A program made the translations under genes and the position numbers. DNA of 64,000 bases from Aphis gossypii (Eukaryota; Arthropoda; Insecta; Hemiptera; Aphididae): contig NC_065533.1 of NCBI RefSeq assembly GCF_020184175.1, positions 55,590,351-55,654,350 on the forward strand, written 5' to 3'. The notes below the pieces were generated by a model, which ran no database searches, had not been told where the DNA came from, and was given only the letters and a program-made list of their open reading frames with translations. Below, in pieces: positions 14,301 to 28,008 of this stretch. Position 1 is the stretch's first letter. Each line of letters opens with the position of its first letter.

Positions 14301-17021
14301 AAACATAAATTATGCTTGCGAACATTGTCTATAGCCACAAGCAAATTACTCTAAAATAAAACAATATATATTTATTGGTTTATGTAAAAATATTAACGAT
14401 TTTTATGAATAGAAAAATATTTAGGTAATTTAATTCTAGTTGTGTAATTTATATTGTGAACAATGTTTATAATAGTATCAGATGTAATAGATTATCGAAA
14501 ACTAAAGTCAACTATCAAATTAAATAGCACTGACAGAAACCCTATTTTCACGAGGTTAAATTATATTTACTTTACTTTAACAAATACACAAACGCCATAA
14601 ACACAAACCCATACTGGTACTTATATCGATTATAGGTAAGTTGCAATCAAATAATATTATCTATTTCTTTAGACTCAGGAATGGAACTATAAGTATTATT
14701 CTTTCAGTTGCAACTATAAAATGAATTATTGTTAGTTTGGAAATAAATCAAGAGATACTCTTTGATGATATTATATTATTATTTATATTAAATATCTATT
14801 GATATTTATTGATATTTAATGTTTACCCGATATTGGAAATCCTTTTAAAAAAATATGCTGATACTAGTTGGTACTTATTACATGTATAAAAAAATGACGA
14901 TGTATTAAAATAAAAATTTTTTAAAACTTGTCTAATACAATGACAAAAATAACAAAACCTAATTTCCTATATCTCTTTTGAATAAATTATACATACACAC
15001 TGTTATAAAACTCCACGTATGGCGTGTGCACACAATGTAAATCATTAAGTAGAAGTAGTGGGAGGTAGTTAACATTTTCGGAGAAGGGTGGGGTTGGTCC
15101 AGCTTAAAATTGTTTTCAAAAGTTTTTAATGAATACCTAACCTTTTTAGAATTTTAAATACAAACTAAATTTTAACTAAAAAAAACAATTATTATATTTA
15201 AACAAATATATTTAAAGCAAATAATAGTTCGCAGTTAATTCCCAGTTTTACTAATATAAGTCTCGGAATTTAATAGATACTCACCGCATATAGATGACAA
15301 TATGTTATACGATATTATATTATTACATTATATTACTAACATATAATATAATATAAACTATAAATATTACCAATATAGGTACACTATAAATATTTATCTT
15401 ATATTAGCCGGAGAATGAACAGCACAAAAATGTGCTGAATCGTGTAACTACTGTAACTTTTAAATAATGTTATTATAGGTACGTTTTAATATTACGAACA
15501 ACAGTGGGGAGTGAGTAGGAGGTCAAATCTCTCGCTTGACTTGGATTATTCATTGCTATAACTCTCCAATTAGATAATCAATAATACGCTTTTACAATAC
15601 GTTAATAGTACCTATAAAACATATATTTTCCGTGTGCACAATTATTGAAAATCGTAGTGATACGGAGTAATACACTTAACGTAAAGCATTAACATTTTTG
15701 AAAATATTTCTTTTACATAATTTTAATTTATTAAAAAGCAACGTTTTTATCATTTTTTAAAGTTTTCATTTATTAAGTTTGGTTCTGTTTCGAATGGACC
15801 TTCGGAATATTTCACCATCAAATCAAACTTAGACAAGTATAGTTTATTAATTAAAATGAGTGATTATAGTAGTGGACCAACAAATTGATAGGTACCACCT
15901 TGTACCACTCCACTCAGATATTTTAAAAACGTTTAATACTTATACTTTGTAAGCTTCTCGCGCGTCCAAAATTTGATTTTTATAAATCGAATTAGTAAGT
16001 TATCGCACAAATAATAAGCATGGGAATAAAGAATTATAAATGCACGATTTCGTTAAAAAACTAAGACAAATAAAAAATTGACAATGAAAAATAGTAAAAA
16101 ATATAATTTTCCTAGAAAAACGTTGTTTTTTACGAATTATTACAATTACGCAAAGAAAATATTTTCTAAAATTTTATAGTATAGTAAATTTAATTAACGA
16201 TAGCAGTGTTTTACGTTAAACGGATTACCACCGGTACAATATAGATTGACCGACGATTATACAGGGATTTGGATTTAATTTAGTGTCGTTGTATAATATA
16301 TATTGTGACGGTGATCAAACATAGGTATTATGTCCACCGGCCACCGCACGTGAATAAAGGATATTCGAGTTTGAAAATGAGATGAGATTACGCCTTCGTT
16401 AGTTTCTTATATACTTTATAATATAGAGATCCACTGGTGGCGGGTGGAGAAGGGAAAGTGCGCGACTTTCGTGACGGAAAATTTAGATGAAAATTTATTT
16501 CATATTTTACGTATATGTATATACAGGTAAAGATATGGTTCCAAAACCGACGGATGAAGTGGCGCAACACCAAGGAACGAGAACTACTGGCGGCCGGCAC
16601 GGGTTGTCGCGAACAGACGTTGCCGACGAAAAACAACCCCAACCCGGACCTGAGCGACGTGACTACGACGTCCACGGCGACGTCCAATAGCGGCGCGTTG
16701 CCGTCTTCGTCGACGGCCACAGGGACAACGCCGACCTCGGGATCAGGAGCTGCGACGTCGGCGACGCTGCAGGCATCGGCAGGAGGTCAACAACAGGACA
16801 AAAAAAATACCAACGGCATGAAAAACAATCATCAGCATTCACACCACCACCATCAGCAGCAGCAGCAGCAGCAGCATCATCATCATTCGGTCCAACAGAA
16901 GCAGATGGTACCTCAGAAGAAGATCAACGTGGCGGTGGATCAGATGCTGCTCAACAGGGGCGGCGGCGGTGGTGGCGCAGGCGGCCCGCCACTAGTAGTC
17001 AGGCAACAGCAAGTGTTGTAG
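1965..17021 (+). CDS. Dbx: Dbx-family homeobox transcription factor, five coding exons
   Basis: Coding exons are 1965-2499, 3426-3862, 8877-9404, 12170-12723 and 16527-17021; every junction is GT-AG and phases match between exons. Family landmarks occur in the expected order: an eh1-like repressor motif FLIHNLL (residue ~61), the Dbx motif LNFSVNAILS (~240), the GKPRRGM lead-in, a homeodomain at about 642-701, and the post-homeodomain CREQTLPTK...NPDLSDV block. The homeodomain is split between residues 44 and 45, a classic intron site. W48, F49, N51 and R53 are present in KIWFQNRRMKW. DBX proteins are nuclear repressors that pattern neural progenitors; that role here is inferred. The product would be about 849 residues against about 335 in mouse Dbx1. 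The excess is low-complexity Gln, His, Ser, Gly and Ala. Exon 2 contains an apparent one-base frame break. Confidence 0.9.
2500..3425 (+). other. Dbx intron 1
   Basis: A+T-rich sequence with no gene, repeat or RNA recognised. It begins GTAAGA and ends TTAACAG. Phase 1 on both sides joins a split Thr codon. Confidence 0.8.
3426..3862 (+). CDS. Dbx: Dbx coding exon 2 (NAILS motif), frame broken
   Basis: The first part reads in the frame set by exon 1 and contains LNFSVNAILS, matching LKFGVNAILS of vertebrate Dbx1, followed by a Gly/Ser run. From about 3724 on, the plausible protein lies in another frame: it reads MPHQQNIYDTGQQHNQHL and then an Ala-rich segment, and ends in phase 1 at TCTG|GTAAGT. 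Only that second frame matches the phase of exon 3. The shift is equivalent to one missing base and is most economically placed in the A5 run at 3738-3742. Confidence 0.75.
3738..3742 (+). other. Apparent one-base deletion in Dbx exon 2
   Basis: The upstream frame continues open but loses family character and is out of phase with exon 3. Adding one A to this run of five would join both halves and make the five exons sum to a whole number of codons (2550 bases). Sequencing or consensus error is the simplest explanation. A true mutation or programmed frameshift is not excluded. Confidence 0.6.
3863..8876 (+). other. Dbx intron 2
   Basis: A 5 kb A+T-rich intron from GTAAGT to CTATATAG, phase 1. 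It holds short repeats such as the reiterated TGTACATTCG near 4896-4935 and one hAT-like element near its 3' end. No gene is recognised; the open frames at 5497-5688 and 7938-8126 have no protein-like features. Confidence 0.75.
8398..8616. mobile_element. Degenerate hAT-like MITE
   Basis: Starts CAGTGGTGCCCAACC and ends in the approximate inverse GATTGGACACAACTG. The CAGTGG start is typical of short hAT-derived elements. There is no clear 8 bp target duplication and no coding capacity. It lies in Dbx intron 2. Confidence 0.5.
8877..9404 (+). CDS. Dbx: Dbx coding exon 3 (low-complexity linker)
   Basis: Opens with GPMFYHHHH after a TATAG acceptor in phase 1 and encodes about 176 residues rich in His, Gln, Pro, Ser, Thr, Ala and Gly, including a run of nine Gly. 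It ends STPG|GTAATT in phase 1. The frame is fixed by exons 2 and 4 rather than by similarity. Overlapping open frames in this GC-rich exon are shadows. Confidence 0.8.
9405..12169 (+). other. Dbx intron 3 with GC-rich patches and simple repeats
   Basis: Contains locally GC-rich segments at about 9790-9960, 10190-10330 and 10735-10920 among A+T repeats. They carry no convincing coding signal. In a developmental regulator they are candidates for regulatory DNA, which is an inference only. Confidence 0.6.
11303..11336. repeat. (ATT)n microsatellite
   Basis: About eleven tandem ATT units in Dbx intron 3, one of many ATT/AAT tracts in the window. Confidence 0.9.
12170..12723 (+). CDS. Dbx: Dbx coding exon 4 (first 44 homeodomain residues)
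   Basis: Starts in phase 1 with GPGRPNGSG after TTTTTAG. A His-rich segment follows, then GKPRRGMMRRAVFSDAQRKG and the first two homeodomain helices. It ends exactly at Gln44 of the homeodomain (KDSQ|GTAATT, phase 0). RRAVFSD and QKYISKPDRK are diagnostic of Dbx. Confidence 0.92.
12724..16526 (+). other. Dbx intron 4, inside the homeobox
   Basis: A 3.8 kb A+T-rich intron bounded by GTAATT and ATACAG, splitting the homeodomain between residues 44 and 45. No gene or clear mobile element was recognised in it. Confidence 0.8.
16527..17021 (+). CDS. Dbx: Dbx coding exon 5 (recognition helix and C-terminus)
   Basis: Begins VKIWFQNRRMKWRNTKEREL, the DNA-recognition helix, then CREQTLPTK and NPDLSDV, the C-terminal signature of Dbx. 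A Ser/Thr/Ala-rich region, a His/Gln run and a Gly run precede the TAG at 17019-17021. Several AATAAA-like hexamers follow within 50 bases in ATA-rich sequence, so the exact poly(A) site cannot be chosen. Confidence 0.92.
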   Translation, partial: VKIWFQNRRMKWRNTKERELLAAGTGCREQTLPTKNNPNPDLSDVTTTSTATSNSGALPSSSTATGTTPTSGSGAATSATLQASAGGQQQDKKNTNGMKNNHQHSHHHHQQQQQQQHHHHSVQQKQMVPQKKINVAVDQMLLNRGGGGGGAGGPPLVVRQQQVL

Positions 17022-18763
17022 TAAAATTACGATAACGATATTAAATAATAATAATGATAATAATAATAAATAATAATATAATGATAATAGTATTAATAAT
17101 TATAATAACGATTTATTATTCAATACGTACTACGTATTGTTTTATATATTAACAGTGATATACCTACTGATATTGTTGCTGTAATACTTTACATTTATAT
17201 ATATATATATATTAATATATTGTGTACATGTATGTATAAATCATTTTTATTATTATAATAATTTATTATATACCCAAATACATACTCAACGCATTAATGA
17301 TAATAATATTAATAATAATAATACGTGCCATGACTAATAAAAATTTCCCATATCGAAATCGTTGTTTGAACTCTTTTTTTTTTATTTTTTTTTCTGCTGT
17401 CGTTTTCCGATATTCTGATAGACTGCAGCTGTAAATAATAATACAATAATATGTCAATTGTCAAAACGTGCAGCAGAGCGATGGTCGTATATCGTATATG
17501 TATATATGTACGATGAGTACATATATATGATGAACACAATGCGAAAAATTAATTATCGCATAGATTTCCCGTATAATGGAACACTATTATGAATTTTTCT
17601 CTTTACCACCATTATATTATATTCGTTTACCATTTTTTTACCCTTTAAATTTCCACACAATCGAAGGACTGAGCGTTATGTTTATATTATATATATATAA
17701 ACATGCGTATAATATAATAATATTGTTAAGGTACTATATATACATAATATATTGAATGGTGAAAAATGCGAACACGACATGCGGGAAAGTGAATAAAGGG
17801 GCGGGAAAAAATAACCAATAATAAAACATATATATATTATATATAGTTGGGCGAATAAAACCCGTTGATTCGGTTGACAAACGAACGCTAATGCAGGAGG
17901 GAACGAGAAAAAACTCGTCTCCTCCTCCGAGAAAACATAAAATAGAGGTAAAATTTTTTCCGACTGCCTTTCCCGTCGTCCCTAAAACACACACATATAT
18001 AATACAATAATATGACAAAAACAGAAGTACTGAGGCTAAATTATTTAATATATATATATATATATATTTGTGTGTGCGTGTATAAGCACAGGTATATACG
18101 ACGGAATGAGAAAAAAAAGAGGACGGATAGAGAATTGATGCCGGCATATAAGAGCTGCGCAGAGCTAATAATAATAATAATTCACCAACGTAATCGGCTG
18201 TCGTCGTTTTCTCGTTTTTCCGCTTTCCGCTACGTCCGCCCCAAAAGCTCGTCGTTAGGTTAGGGCTGTACACACATATATATATACTTGCTCGTCGCAT
18301 AGAAAGCGGCGTGGCGCGGGCGCGGTGCTCATTTTTTCCCCGATTCCGAGGCTGACGTTTTCATCTCGACGAAAATCCGTAAACGCGGGACGAATGAAAC
18401 GCCACGTCGACATCGGAAGTCGCGCGGAAGCAGAATCACGCAGCAGGAAAACGGGACACGCCAAAACAAAACATAGTATTATTATTATTTTATTATATTG
18501 TAGTGTATATAATATAGTACTATGACAGTATTGCGTCGCGCTTGCGCGTATATTATACATTATCGAGATTTCTGTGTCGAATGTCGCGAGGACGGTGTTT
18601 TGTGGGCGCAAACCGTTTCTTTGACATTACAATAGCCTTGGTCGCAGTGTGTATTATTATTATACGTGACTTGTACCTACAAAGCTACAATATAATATTA
18701 TTATATTATTTTATCTTTTCTTACCTGTATATATATTATATATATATAAATATATTACAAATA
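17022..18763. other. Dbx 3' flank
   Basis: Long ATA/TAT tracts and a GC-richer patch near 18180-18450. Open frames on both strands here are made of repeats and show no domain. No gene is called. Confidence 0.6.
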
Positions 18764-19361
18764 GGACCCGGGTTTTTATATAAAATTATTGTTAAATATG
18801 CATATATATGCACTAAAAAATTCAAAAATATGCAAAAAATTCTTTGTGTATTAAAAAAAAAAACTGTACATTTTAAAATAATTACAAAATATATTATGTG
18901 AAAAGAATACAAATTAAAAATCAGTACACTTGTTCTTAAAAATATGAACTAACTATTAAATCTATTGCTAAATTAAATAAATACTAAATTAATAACGATA
19001 AAAATTTAATATTAATTTTGGAACGAGCATACCAACAAGAAGTTACGAAATGTGATTTTATATATTTTTCAAATTCTAAATCTCTACGATTGTTACGTAA
19101 CATAGATTTATATTTTGAAAAATAACTTTTATTCGGCATTAAACTCGCCTTGCCAAGCAAATATAAAAAAAATTCATCAAATATTTATAAAAAATGCAAC
19201 TATTTTATGCAATTAATATGCATTTTCATTCAAATATGTAAAAATATGCAAAAAAAAAAAATTAACCATAGACATTACATACCACGAAATGTCGATATCA
19301 TTAATCAAAATTATTCTAGCTCAATTGTAGAATAATATGAATTTGCATAAAAATCCGGGCC
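18764..19361. mobile_element. 598 bp terminal-inverted-repeat element
   Basis: Begins GGACCCGGGTTTTTATATAA and ends in the approximate inverse ending AAAATCCGGGCC. ATA flanks both sides and could be a 3 bp target duplication. The interior is rich in TATGCAAA motifs. Frames at 18542-18901 and 19150-19335 are low complexity and not called. Confidence 0.55.
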
Positions 19362-22300
19362 ATAATTATAAATATTTATAGGTAATATGCTATACTTAGT
19401 TGAATTACCCGATATCGCAGAAGAGAGGGTTGGAAATTGGAAACGAACAGAATGATATTTTTAAAAAGACGAATTTCTTGCCTGTGACGATCAAATTAAA
19501 TAATTATATAACTGTCAGTGTTTTCTTCTGTTCAATCGATGTCAATCTGCAGAAATAAACTAAAAAATACATAATAATTGTGATATTTCAAGAACAAAAT
19601 GACTTGTGTTGAATTCTGTGACAATAAGTATTAAGTAACTTAAATCATTTCTTGTCAAATATCTTTCTCTATATATATATAATACATTAATAACCTGTCT
19701 GTGAGAAAATACTTTAAAAATCTGTTCAATTGTTTCGGAGATTAGCACGGGGACACAGCAATGCAAACACCAATTTTGTTTGTTTTAATGGATTATGCAA
19801 TAAACACGTATTATTATGTTAAATATTTGTGACATTTGTGTTATTTTCATGATATTATATGTACTGTATACATATTGTATTTTATATTAAATTATGCGTC
19901 TCACAGTAAGTATATTATGGTGTGCGTGGCAATATATAAAGTATGACGTATATATATATACTATATAATATGTGGATTATATAGAGAAGAAAAACGGCGG
20001 AAAGAATAAGTCGAATAAAGGACAGGTAAAGAAAAATCTGAAAAGCGACGGACGAAGAGAAATAATAATGGCGGCAGTAACACAAAAAAAAAGAGAGAAA
20101 TAAAAGTTCTAACGGCGCGATAATAATAGTGAATACATATATTTAATATATTATACATATATATACGTATACGCGCTTTGTGTGCGGCGGTGAAGCGGTA
20201 TTTTAGGGTGGATAGAGGGTGGTTTGCGGGAAAAGGGAAGTATAAATATTAAATATAAACGGATGATGGTATGGAGCGGGACGAAAAAACCAACGATTAT
20301 GATTATTAGCCGCGTGAGTTGGGGTGTGTGTGTGTGTGTGTGCTATAGAAGAGGCGGATAGAAAAAGCGAGGAGAACACGTCAAAAACATAAGGAGAGGG
20401 GTCCATTTCGGAGGTATATATATTATAATGCGCACGCAAAACAACGACAATATTGTTGCTGGCGCTTTGCCAATGAAGGTTTATTATTTTTTTTATTATT
20501 ATTATTATTGTCATTATAAATTATAATAATCCTTTATGGGCCTCACGTATTTATATTTTCATAAAGGCTTGATATAAATAATATAAAAAAAAGTTGTTGG
20601 AGTATAATATTAAAAATAAATCGAACACCATTTGAGGTTAACCGGCAATTATAACATTACCTATGTTCTATACCGATGAAATAAATAAAATTACGTTTAA
20701 AAAATATATAAAAGGTACTTGTTTTCATAAAATATGCTGAATACAATAATTTTAATAAAAATTATGTTACGAATGTTACGAGTATACCTAAACGGCATTA
20801 ACAATTTTATTATAAACACAGTTATTTTTAACTAACTGCAATGTTTACTTTTAGTATTTACTAAAGTATATTGCAGATCAGATAAACGAGCGTCTTTAAT
20901 AAATATATAATATACGAAACTACCTATGAGTATCTATTCTATATTAAAAGAAGCAGAGCAATTAATGACAATAATTAATTCAAGTTACCAAAGCAAGGAT
21001 ATTTAGTAAATAACAAATAATAAATTTAACTCGTTAAGTTTCAAAATTTTAGTAAAAAATATATTTACCTAACTCAATTTAAAAAAAGTTAATCAATTGT
21101 TTTAATTAGTATACATAAATCATATTAAGAATATTTTGTGACTATTATGTATTATGTATACAACAATGTTACAACATTATTTTAAAAAATATAGTAGAAA
21201 TTATACATATAGTATTCGGTTAGGTATTTTTATTTAAAATAGTATAAGTAAACAGTAATTATTTCTAATACCGAATTGGTTCTCAAGCCCCAACCCTACA
21301 TGCCAAAATGATTCCTGTTTAATTATACGTACATTTCCCTTTTCAATTTTATGGGCTTAAGACTATCAACTTTCAAGTAGATTTGGTTAAAAAATAATAA
21401 TCAACATCTTATCTTAGTTTCTTTTTCACTAAACATAAACTTCATAATATCGAATAATTAAAATTAAAATACGATCGATGATCGATGTATAAGCGAAAAC
21501 AAATTTGTATGGGTATAAAATATGACGATGTGTTATTCAAGACTGTACAGTTCTCACAGTTGGCATATAGCGAATAAGTACGTATATCTCACTCGTTAAC
21601 TTAATCTATCGGGATATATGCGATAATTTTCTTAACCTCTAACAATCTATTGCTTCTATAGAGTGTTTAAATACATTTAAATTTTATACTATCTATAGTA
21701 TCTAGTTTATATTTTGTACCGATAATTAAAAATTAAATTAAAATTGTAACCATTTTACCTGAACACAAACGGGAACCAAATCGGCTCAACTTAATAAAAT
21801 ACTTTTTACAAATAGGAACTGATTTGGTTACTCCCGTACTTATAACGTACCACAACTATTGAAACCAACTACTTCAAAACATTTTTAATTTTGTAACATA
21901 ATGGATTATTTTTAAATCAACTGAAAAAGCTAGATTATTTCAACAGTCAATTATAGTTGTCACAAATGAACTAACTATTTTAGTAAAATATTAAAAAAAA
22001 TAATAACTGTTTAGCTAATTAATACCCCATCTTTTCTGATATTGACTTAACCTAGTTTATATAGTTAATAATTATCTATAAAGGTATTCAATTAAGAAAT
22101 ATTTCATATTTTAAAATATCTACTTAGCTCACTTCCGCGTATACTAAGAAAAATATTTTCATATACTTTTTTATTTGTAAATAACTGCACATATTTTGGA
22201 GTCTGGGCAGAGCGATTAATGTATTGGTTTTACAATTATGTATAATATGTGGATCTGACGTCTCCTTTAAATGCAATAAAAAAGCTTCAATCTTCAACTT

Positions 22301-25300
22301 TGAAGTTTCTGATAGTAAATTGGATCTATAGTTGCAAAAGTAAAAAGTTCCCAGTACTTTTCAAAATAATCGAGAGAAACTAAAAAACAATTATGGAAAA
22401 ATGGAAATATTTATGTAACATCAGTTTTCGACAAAATTGGTTTTATATTTTCGATGTAATTCATAAATTAATTGCGGGTATAAAATTATGGTTCATATAT
22501 TTAACAAGAATTATGAACTGTATTTTAAATTTTAAAAGAGTTTAATTTAAGATATTATTATAGTAATTAAAGATGGTAGGTATAACGCTAGATTCTTTAC
22601 CATTTAACAAGTAAAATTTTTCTGTTTAAAATTATTGATAGATTTTTGAATCACGAGTGGAAAAAATTTAAAAAAAATTAAGTAAATTATTTCAACATCC
22701 TCTATAATTGTAAAAATATCAAAAAATGAAATTTTCTTTTTTTTATATAACCTTTTTATAAACTATAAAGGAATAAAAGTTAAAAGAAAAACTATATTCA
22801 AAGCGAAGTAGTAATATATTTATTTTACAATAATATTTTTTTGTCATATTAATATATACAGTCTCTTTTTGCATATAAAAATTCTTGGAATGCAAAAGGT
22901 TATTTATTAAACTGAAGCAATTTTGTAATATTTTTCGAACATGTTATCAAAAATTGAATCTCAATTTATAAGTAGTACTAACAGTTAAAAGTAGGTACCT
23001 AGGAAAATTTCTAAGTTTCTAACTATCTATTTCTAACCTATAATTACATGTATCTAATACATATTTGTATAACTAAACGCTTTATTTTTTAACTATGATA
23101 ATTTTATTTATACAGTCTGTCGAGCTTCATTTTATTTATTTAGTATTTTAAAAACCACTTTGTAATAGTTAGATTATCAAAAAGTCTCGTGTTACTTCTA
23201 AATTGAAAATTGAACACTTGCAGATGGTCAAATATTGGTAAGTACTTTATATTTTATAGTGTTTAAACTGTTTATTTTAGAGTGATAATTTTTGTTATTT
23301 CTCAGTAACTTGTTTAATTCTTTTCGAATAAAATTCAAAAGAAATATATTAACTGCAGTGATATTCAAATGCATAAATAGACTACTTTTTTCAATTTCTC
23401 AAAAGCTCACAGAGAATAATATGAACGTAAAACAAGGAAATGACTTTATATCTATAGGTATAGTGCAGATGATCAATGGTTTATAGACAGAGATTTTCTA
23501 TTTTATTATAGTAACCGTACGTGTGAATCAATGAAGACTTACTGGCTGAGTATTGTTATTGGATTTGCTCGTTCTTATACCATCGGCCTATCATATTTGT
23601 TTGTGCAATATAGCTATTGTATTGCTTTATTGAAAACTGAAAAGGTTACATAAAGGCCACATATGTGCCTACGTGGGTTTGAAATGTGTTGTTGTTTTTG
23701 CGCATTTTGTCATAATGAACAGTGTAATACACAATTTTGATTGATATAGTAGGGTAAAGTTATATTATTGGATTCAAGAGAAACCTATTAAATGTTATTA
23801 TTATAATATTTAGTTATAAAGTTTTGTGGCGTAATAATGCGAATAATATTATTATTAGGGCTATGGGGACTTTTAGAAGTTTGCATATATTTATGTAATT
23901 GTCGAAAATATATAGCTAAATTATATATAAATGTGTTTCATAGTAAAGTACGATTTTGTTTTTAAAATGTGTTGTTACATATTTTGCATTATTTTATTTT
24001 TGAAGTCAAATTTGACTGTTTTTTTATATAAAAATGGACGTTTTTATAGTTTTAGTTTATTTACCTATAGATTACAGTTTGTATGTTTTCTCACCGACTA
24101 TTACATATCTGATATTGACAAGTGAAAAATGACTGTTTATTAATACACATTTTTATTGTAATTTATAAATATTATCTAAATATTAAATATGACTTCTAAC
24201 CATATTTTATGTATGTGTTTACACTGATTTCAATAAAAATAAACATAAATCTTTTTTTTGAAAATACCTACATATTTTCTAATATTTTACTACTATAATT
24301 CATAATATCACAATCATTTTAAGCTTATTATGTCCTTAGTCTTAATCAATACACTTAAAAATAATTATTTTAGTGAGTATTTAGGAGTATTTATAAAGTA
24401 GTTATAAACTTTTGAGGTTAGTAAATGTTGTTCTTATAAAAAGTTTTCTAATTGGTAAAACTTCGATTTCTCGACTATAGCTAGGTTAGATTTTCGATGA
24501 GAAATTAATGATAACTGATTAACATGACATAATATCAGAGTTGTTATTTTTCCTCTTAACGAGTTATTTAAGGAAAATTTATGAACTATTTAAAGGTAAT
24601 AACAAAATCACAAATTTATAATTAAATATTTAATGATAAGTTTTCCGATGTATCGGTACCTAGGTACTTAAAATTAATACAACCGCTATAATTTTGTGTT
24701 ATGGCGTATAGGTATATAGTATACACGTAATACGTATATGATATATTATAAATATTATTAAAAATGAATGAATTATTCAAATATTTAACTGTGTAAATTT
24801 AATTGAAGATAATATTTAAATAATATTATTTAATAATTATTAAATTTTAAATTCTGAGTAGTGATAATTGATGAATGTATTAATTGTACAGAATGTTTTT
24901 TGTATATGTGTCATATTTTAAAGCAGTAAACTATTTTTTTTTTCAAAGAGAAGTAAAAAATGCCTAGTACTATTTTTATAATAATGAATGATGAATATAT
25001 TTATGTAAAATTTGATAGGAAAGTAATTGAAATTTTCACTAAATGTTTATACTAACATTTTCTATACGTGGTAAAATTTTCAAAATATTGGACACTCATA
25101 AATTTATTTATTTGAAATTTTAGAGTTTTTTTTAAGTTTTTTTTTTTAATAAATATCTATAAAAAAAAAAATTATGCTGTTAAAAAGTTTAAAAATTTCA
25201 TTTAAGGTTCATCATAAGTTGTTTATTGATACTGAAGCTAAAAAAAAATAATTTAGAAAAGATTATTAGTAAAAAATAATTATTTATTATTTATTAGGAT

Positions 25301-25565
25301 TTATTAGGAAAATATTATCTGTCACATCATGTTACCCCGTAGTTTGAAATTGAAAAAATTGCTTTTTTAATCATTTTTTTTTTATTATTATTATTATTAT
25401 TACAACAATGATCATTTAGAATGAAAAAAAAATTTAAGTAACTGTATTTAATTTCTAAATAAAATGTTTTATTAAAAAATCAGTATAAAAAAAAGTATGT
25501 ACCTCGTCGTGACGTCGCTCATTACTTTCGGTTTGCGGTCGATTGCGTTGTCAGGTCGGAGGTGC
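19362..25565. other. A+T-rich intergenic DNA
   Basis: No gene, RNA gene or intact mobile element is recognised. A GC-richer patch lies at 20165-20420. The short open frames at 23292-23486 and 23931-24125 lack protein-like features. Confidence 0.6.
20324..20342. repeat. (GT)n microsatellite
   Basis: About nine tandem GT units. Confidence 0.9.
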
Positions 25566-25712
25566 GATACCAGGATCGCATGTACTAGCCGCTACACTTT
25601 CTTCAGTTTTCGGAAGCGTCGGCGACGGTGTAAACTGGCGCGGCATTACATAGTTACCGTTTAACAACAATCACGTCACGGCATACTTTCCTGTCACATA
25701 ATATATTCCAAT
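25566..25712 (+). other. GC-rich conserved block, copy A
   Basis: Contains ACCAGGATCGCATG followed by AGCCGCTAC, a GTCGGCGACGG run, and about 115 bases later CATACTTTCCTGTCACATA...ATTCCAAT. The same ordered motifs recur at 47409-47572. There is no open frame of note. It stands out from the surrounding A+T-rich DNA and may be a non-coding RNA, a promoter or part of a dispersed repeat. Confidence 0.55.
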
Positions 25713-28008
25713 GTGATTGTGTTCTAGAAGACTAAAAGAAAAAATAAATCGAAATAACCTTATTAGGTTTTTAGGTTTTCAATTTTAATACTATACTGAT
25801 AAGAATGAAAACTAAACTAACTGGTTGGTGCGTGTGACTAAGGAAGTCAAAATTAAAATTTGTACTTTCATAGTTTCGTGTACTATTTTAAAATAGTGTT
25901 AAAAAGCAGGATTTTTACTTAAAACTTGTTTTTGAAAAATCATTTTCTTATATAGTTATAACACCTGTAACTCGAAAACAAATAACTGTACTTGTAATTT
26001 TCAAAGAATATTTATATTAGAATAATTTGTACGTAGTTTTTTAAATATAGTGTCTCTTTTTGAGCTATTTAGAGAAAATTTTCTTTTTTTTAATAAATTG
26101 TTTGCTCTGAATCGAAACACTTAAAAATATTACACTACTAATACAATGTTTCTGATAAGTTTGGTGGGATAAAAAAAAAAGAAAATTTAATTGCAAATAT
26201 AGACCATCATTTTTAGTTTTTAAATTATTTTATAGTTAAAAATGTATTAAATTTCGATTTTTGAAACAAAGGCATGAAAATGTATTACAAGTTTCCAGAG
26301 TTTCCTTGTAAGTAGTTAATACTGGAACCAAAAGTCAAAACAATACATTACATAAACGTCAAAAACATAAGTTTTAATCTTTTTTAGAAATTTAATTTCA
26401 ATTTAATCGATACTACTCTGATCAGTTATATAATAAATAATGATAATCAAACGTGACTCGTACGACCGTCAATTTATAGGAAACAACTACGTCACTACGA
26501 CGTTCTCATATTCGATATAAATACGTACTTATTATAACGATGTTGACTTAAAACTAATTTTTATTTCAAAATTTAGAATAAGTTAGTTATTAATTATTGT
26601 TCTACCGTTTTGGATATTGGATTGTAATTTTTTTATTAACTTTTGAAAGTTTAAGATTTTGAAAATGTATTATTCATATACTGTATTGACGTTAATATTA
26701 TTTATAATATTTCGTAACGTGTTATATTTCATTTTATTTATCATAAATAAAAACTAAATTAGGTTGAAAATTGTATTAAAAATTATAATTTATAGCATGG
26801 CATAATTATGGGAATAAGAAATCATTTTCGAAGTTTTTAATTATAATATAAAATGATAAAAAATTACAACGCTTACGTATTAGTGACGTTCTGACGTTTA
26901 TTGGAAGTCTTATGTGTTAAGTTTATAAACTTTATAAATATTAACAAAATAATACGCAGTCGATTTAAGGATAATTTTGTCGATTATCATCCTTATAGCT
27001 CCAAGTCTATAGTTATTTATTTTACAACGAAAAACAAATGCGATTTTATTTAAAAATTCCCATTTTTCCTCAATTTTTTATTAGTTTTTGCAGATTATTT
27101 TGAAAAGTACAAACTAAGTTCAATTTTCAACTAGAAGTCAATCTAAGTATTTTAGATTTAATCCTTATTTTTGATTCAAAAAGTGACTTTAAAGTATGTG
27201 CATTATATAATATAATATATACTTACAATCCCATCTCGGGTTTACTTTAAGAAAGCAGCCACAGCCAGAATAGGTATCAACTATGTATCGAAGTGGTATA
27301 AGTGTAACTATAACATAATATTGTAGATAATATCACTAATAATTAATATCAAATGTAAAAATTAATAATTACGTAGTTATTATACTTTATTTTTATTTTT
27401 ACATTATGCGTGTTGTCTTAATTACAAACAAAATAGATTAAACAATAATATATTAATATTATTATTAAATATTGTTATCATTTATAAGATAATATTCAAT
27501 TAAAGTAAAGTATACTTACTAATTATACAATATAATATGACCCATTTTCTATGCATTTCCTTATAATCTGCAGATGTTCATTTTATCCATATTAACTTAC
27601 TAAAAATACGAATAATTATTATAAATAATAACAACTTTCAAATACCATTAGCTCGCAATCATTATTTACGGGTTTTACCTAAAATAATATTATTGATATA
27701 GACACGTGAATGTGTGATGTTTGATGAACCATAAAATTACATAATTATTTAAATATTTTCTATAATATTGTAATCTTTGGAATTTGTTACGAATTTCCTA
27801 TACGTATCGCAGTCGATTGATAATAACGTTTAATTTGGTTATACCAATCATTAATTATTATCTATTGGGATTTTCCTGGGCTTTTAACTATATACGCAAG
27901 AAATCATAAATTATTATGCGATTATTATCATTTATTAACATATTGTAGTAATATGATACTATACCTACCACCAACGATCTAAGATGAATCATCAATAGGT
28001 ACTAGTCC
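25713..28008. other. A+T-rich intergenic DNA
   Basis: No gene or clear mobile element is recognised. At 25742-25764 it carries AATAAATCGAAATAACCTTA, which has a close relative near copy C at 50884-50906. Confidence 0.6.

Noticed and set aside
17734..18611. Long - strand frames downstream of Dbx (up to 188 residues)
   Set aside because: They are built from TA/ATAT repeats and chance GC patches, and have no recognisable protein features.
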